NCBI RefSeq assembly: GCF_003788695.1
Contig: NZ_RARA01000008.1
Coordinates: 545-8,419 of the forward strand
Direction: 5' to 3'
DNA from: Candidatus Cardinium hertigii
GTDB lineage: Bacteria > Bacteroidota > Bacteroidia > Cytophagales_A > Amoebophilaceae
DNA length: 7,875 bases
Both the position numbers and the translations under genes were made by a program. Shown here piece after piece: positions 5,652-7,875 of the stretch. Positions within the stretch are counted from its first letter, which is position 1; every line of letters starts with the position of its first letter. The notes under the pieces are model-generated. The model saw nothing but the letters and a program-made list of their open reading frames with translations, searched no databases and was not told the origin of the DNA.

Positions 5652-6257
5652 TTATTTTGTAGAAGTAGTACAAATGGATTTTGATGGATATCTAGCTTTA
5701 GATCGCTGGCCATTATTTGCGCCATCATCTGGTAGGGTGCGAATTACTTCTAGATCCAATACCGTATCATTTGGAAGCATTCGTTTGATATCCTCCATAA
5801 TTCTTTCATTACTTATATAATCATTGTTCCATATACTGCTAAAACGACGCATAAGTTTTCCAGCTGCTATAAGCATTTGCTCTTGTTCTTTGGGAGAAGA
5901 TAGGGTACTAATTTTTTTTATAAGTAATTCCATATGCCGCCCATAATATTTGTATTTGATCTGCTCCATAGGTAGCCTATGCATATAGTGCTGCTGGCTA
6001 TTTATGCTCTTAACAGGCTTAGGAATAGGGCTGTCAATATCCAATTGATAATTCGATAGTATAAAAAGATCATCCCAGCGTTTTTGGAGCAATTCAGCGT
6101 TAGGATTAACGATTTCCATTAACTTTACCATAATATGGGCTTTTTGGGTACGAACATTTTTGTCATCAATATTCTCAAGCTGTTCCATAATTTTCTGTAT
6201 ATTTCTGCCATACTCCTTAAGTATCAAAGGTGATCGAGCTGTATTATAATCGTACAT
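5652..6257 (-). CDS. DUF4290 family protein
   Basis: This 201-residue protein belongs to the DUF4290 family (PF14123), found in Bacteroidota; no function is established. Family landmarks are the start YDYNTARSPLILKEYGRNIQ (2-21), WDDLFILSNYQLDIDSP (61-77), IKYKYYGRHMELLI (100-113), SSIWNNDYISNE (140-151) and the LDLEVI segment (167-172). It is highly charged and predicted soluble, with no signal peptide or membrane helix. The ATG at 6257 gives the standard N-terminus; no Shine-Dalgarno precedes it. It starts 33 bp after the helicase stop and is followed by murA after 54 bp, so the three are probably co-transcribed. DUF4290 next to murA is, to my knowledge, a recurrent Bacteroidota arrangement and hints at a cell-envelope-related role. 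The tail from about residue 176 is low in recognisable pattern. Confidence 0.88.
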   Translation of the reverse strand: MYDYNTARSPLILKEYGRNIQKIMEQLENIDDKNVRTQKAHIMVKLMEIVNPNAELLQKRWDDLFILSNYQLDIDSPIPKPVKSINSQQHYMHRLPMEQIKYKYYGRHMELLIKKISTLSSPKEQEQMLIAAGKLMRRFSSIWNNDYISNERIMEDIKRMLPNDTVLDLEVIRTLPDDGANNGQRSKARYPSKSICTTSTK

Positions 6258-6290
6258 ATGGTATCGTAATAAATAGTTTGCACATAGCTT

Positions 6291-7875
6291 TTATACTGTT
6301 TTAAGTATCTCCAGTTTTGCATAGTTTAATAAAAGTGTCTTTTCTCCAAAGTTATGAAAAAGAATGACCGCTTTACGCCCGCCTGTAGATTCTACCAGCT
6401 GAACCACTTTCCCTTCACCAAAATGGGCATGGTTCACTTCATTTCCGATTTGTAAGATCGTCAAATCACTGGAAACTGTATGCTTAGATGATAAAGAGGA
6501 GTAAAGCTGTGTCGGTATTTTCCCCGAAGGGGTTTCAACTGTATGGGTTGTCTTTTTAGCCATAGTCGTAGGAATAAATTTAGCAGTAAATAAGTTGGAT
6601 TTGGATTGGAGACTCATTTCTTTTAAAAAACGACTTGGCTGGGTGTGCGTTGATTTGCCAAATCGATATCTGCTTAAAGCATAGGATAGGGTTAGTTTTA
6701 GTTGTGCACGGGTAACGGCCACATAGAAAAGACGTCGTTCCTCTTCTAAGTCTGCTTTACTTCCTATCATCATAGCAGAAGGAAAAAGATCTTCTTCCAT
6801 GCCTACCAGGTATATGTATTTAAATTCTAGTCCTTTAGAAGCGTGAATGGTCATGAGTGTAATCGTATCCTGATCTGTATTTTCTTTATATTCATTGGTA
6901 ATTAAAGCTATTTCTTGTAGAAAACTGCCTAGGCTAGGATCATTATTTTCGGCATTATCTACAAATTGTTTAATGCTATTCAACAGTTCTTGCATATGCC
7001 CATAGCGGGTTAATCCTTCTACCGTTTTATCCTCATAAAGTGCCTTTAAGAGGCCGGATTCTTTTGCAACGTAGTCGGCTATGGTATAAGCATTTTCTCC
7101 TTCCTTTTCTAATTTGAGAGAAATCGTACAAATGAATGTTACAAAATGCGAGATAGCCACTGCAGTAAGCCTGCTAAAAGAGTTGCTTAGATTACGCAAT
7201 AGGGTCCAAAGCGTAAGATTCTTTTCGGATAAGGCCGTAAATATTTTATGTATGGTAGTAGGCCCAATACCACGTTTAGGGAAATTAATAATTCTTTTAA
7301 AAGCTTCTGCATCATTATGATTCACTACAAAACGCAAATAGGCTAAAAGGTCTTTTACCTCTTTTCGCTGATAAAAAGAAAGTCCCCCTACGATACGGTA
7401 GGGAATATTTTTTTTACGCAATGCCTCTTCAAAATTTCTAGATTGATTATTAGTACGATATAAAATAGCAAAATCCCGATACAACAACTGGTTCTTTATT
7501 TTTTGCTCTATAAGCGTATCTGCTATCAATTGACTTTCTTCTATATCAGATATGCACCTTAGGACTTCAATGGGTTCCCCCAGGCTGTTGGCTGTCCAAA
7601 CCTTTTTCTTTAGTTGGGCGTCGTTGTAGCTAATAATGCTATTGGCTGCATCAACAATATGTTGGGTAGAACGATAATTTTGCTCTAATTTTGTTACTTG
7701 GTGATGAGGATAGTCACTAGCAAAATGTAAAATATTTTGGATATCTGCACCTCTAAATGCATAGATACTTTGTGCATCATCTCCTACTACACAGATATTG
7801 TGGTGGTGGGCTGCTAATTTTTTGGCAATACTATATTGAACCAAGTTGGTATCTTGAAATTCATCAATAAATAGA
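6291..7875 (-). CDS. pcrA: UvrD/PcrA-type ATP-dependent DNA helicase (5' partial)
   Basis: This is a superfamily 1A 3'-to-5' DNA helicase, acting in nucleotide-excision and mismatch repair and in clearing obstacles to replication. The frame runs open to the right edge. The first visible residues LFIDEFQDTN (7845-7874) are the Walker B motif II, so the TTG at 7844 is not a start. About 200-230 N-terminal residues with Walker A lie outside the window. Numbering from 7844, motif III GDDAQSIYAFRGA is at 21-33, motif IV LEQNYRST at 53-60, the motif V region TIHASKGLEF at 332-341 and motif VI RRLFYVAVTRA at 370-380. The C-terminus has the Tudor-like module of PcrA/UvrD: VNHAHFGEGKVVQL (470-483) and AVILFHNFGEKTLL (492-505). 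The order and the C-terminal module fit PcrA/UvrD better than Rep or RecB; pcrA and uvrD are naming alternatives. The DUF4290 gene begins 33 bp downstream. Confidence 0.94.
   Translation of the reverse strand, partial: LFIDEFQDTNLVQYSIAKKLAAHHHNICVVGDDAQSIYAFRGADIQNILHFASDYPHHQVTKLEQNYRSTQHIVDAANSIISYNDAQLKKKVWTANSLGEPIEVLRCISDIEESQLIADTLIEQKIKNQLLYRDFAILYRTNNQSRNFEEALRKKNIPYRIVGGLSFYQRKEVKDLLAYLRFVVNHNDAEAFKRIINFPKRGIGPTTIHKIFTALSEKNLTLWTLLRNLSNSFSRLTAVAISHFVTFICTISLKLEKEGENAYTIADYVAKESGLLKALYEDKTVEGLTRYGHMQELLNSIKQFVDNAENNDPSLGSFLQEIALITNEYKENTDQDTITLMTIHASKGLEFKYIYLVGMEEDLFPSAMMIGSKADLEEERRLFYVAVTRAQLKLTLSYALSRYRFGKSTHTQPSRFLKEMSLQSKSNLFTAKFIPTTMAKKTTHTVETPSGKIPTQLYSSLSSKHTVSSDLTILQIGNEVNHAHFGEGKVVQLVESTGGRKAVILFHNFGEKTLLLNYAKLEILKTV

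Noticed and set aside
5424..5820. Plus-strand open frames at 5424-5684 and 5617-5820
   Set aside because: They run antisense to the murA start and the DUF4290 3' end, are cysteine- and serine-rich without any domain pattern, and have no start context.
7114..7320. Plus-strand 68-codon open frame
   Set aside because: It is antisense inside the helicase coding region and has no independent evidence.
7842..7844. TTG as start of the helicase gene
   Set aside because: The Walker B motif DEFQDT is encoded just upstream in the same frame, so the gene continues beyond the right edge.

Overview
The window is AT-rich. Its gene content points to a Bacteroidota genome, most probably an intracellular symbiont of the Amoebophilaceae (Cardinium/Amoebophilus group). 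Three signs support this: a DUF4290 gene (a Bacteroidota-restricted family) directly upstream of murA, a MurA with Asp in place of the catalytic Cys as is usual in that phylum, and starts that lack Shine-Dalgarno sequences. The placement within Amoebophilaceae also rests on the resemblance of the Rpn-type domain to copies remembered from those symbionts, so it is inference.

Layout. Positions 1-1127 (+) hold an alpha/beta hydrolase (lipase/esterase-like) whose frame is open to the left edge, so its N-terminus lies outside the window. After a 121-bp gap comes a full-length CCA-adding tRNA nucleotidyltransferase/HD protein (1249-2682, +). It converges on a 332-codon minus-strand gene (2717-3715), and both stop codons sit in a perfect 8-bp inverted repeat. 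The minus-strand gene is the highlight. Residues 1 to about 142 are an Rpn-type (PF04754) PD-(D/E)XK nuclease domain. Residues from about 143 to the end are a glycoside hydrolase family 25 muramidase that lacks its first strand. The two are joined in one uninterrupted frame.

Next is a 576-bp stretch without an intact gene (3716-4291). It contains small inverted repeats and two minus-strand protein-like fragments that look like a decayed gene.

The right half (4292-7875) is a tight minus-strand cluster read right to left: a UvrD/PcrA helicase (5' part outside the window), a DUF4290 protein (33-bp gap), then murA (54-bp gap carrying two mutually exclusive hairpins).

Together the genes suggest a reduced bacterium that keeps tRNA 3'-end maturation, DNA repair/helicase function and the first committed step of peptidoglycan synthesis. 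It also carries accessory genes of symbiont type: a hydrolase and a rearranged nuclease/muramidase chimera. I see no tRNA or rRNA gene, no CRISPR array and no intact insertion sequence.
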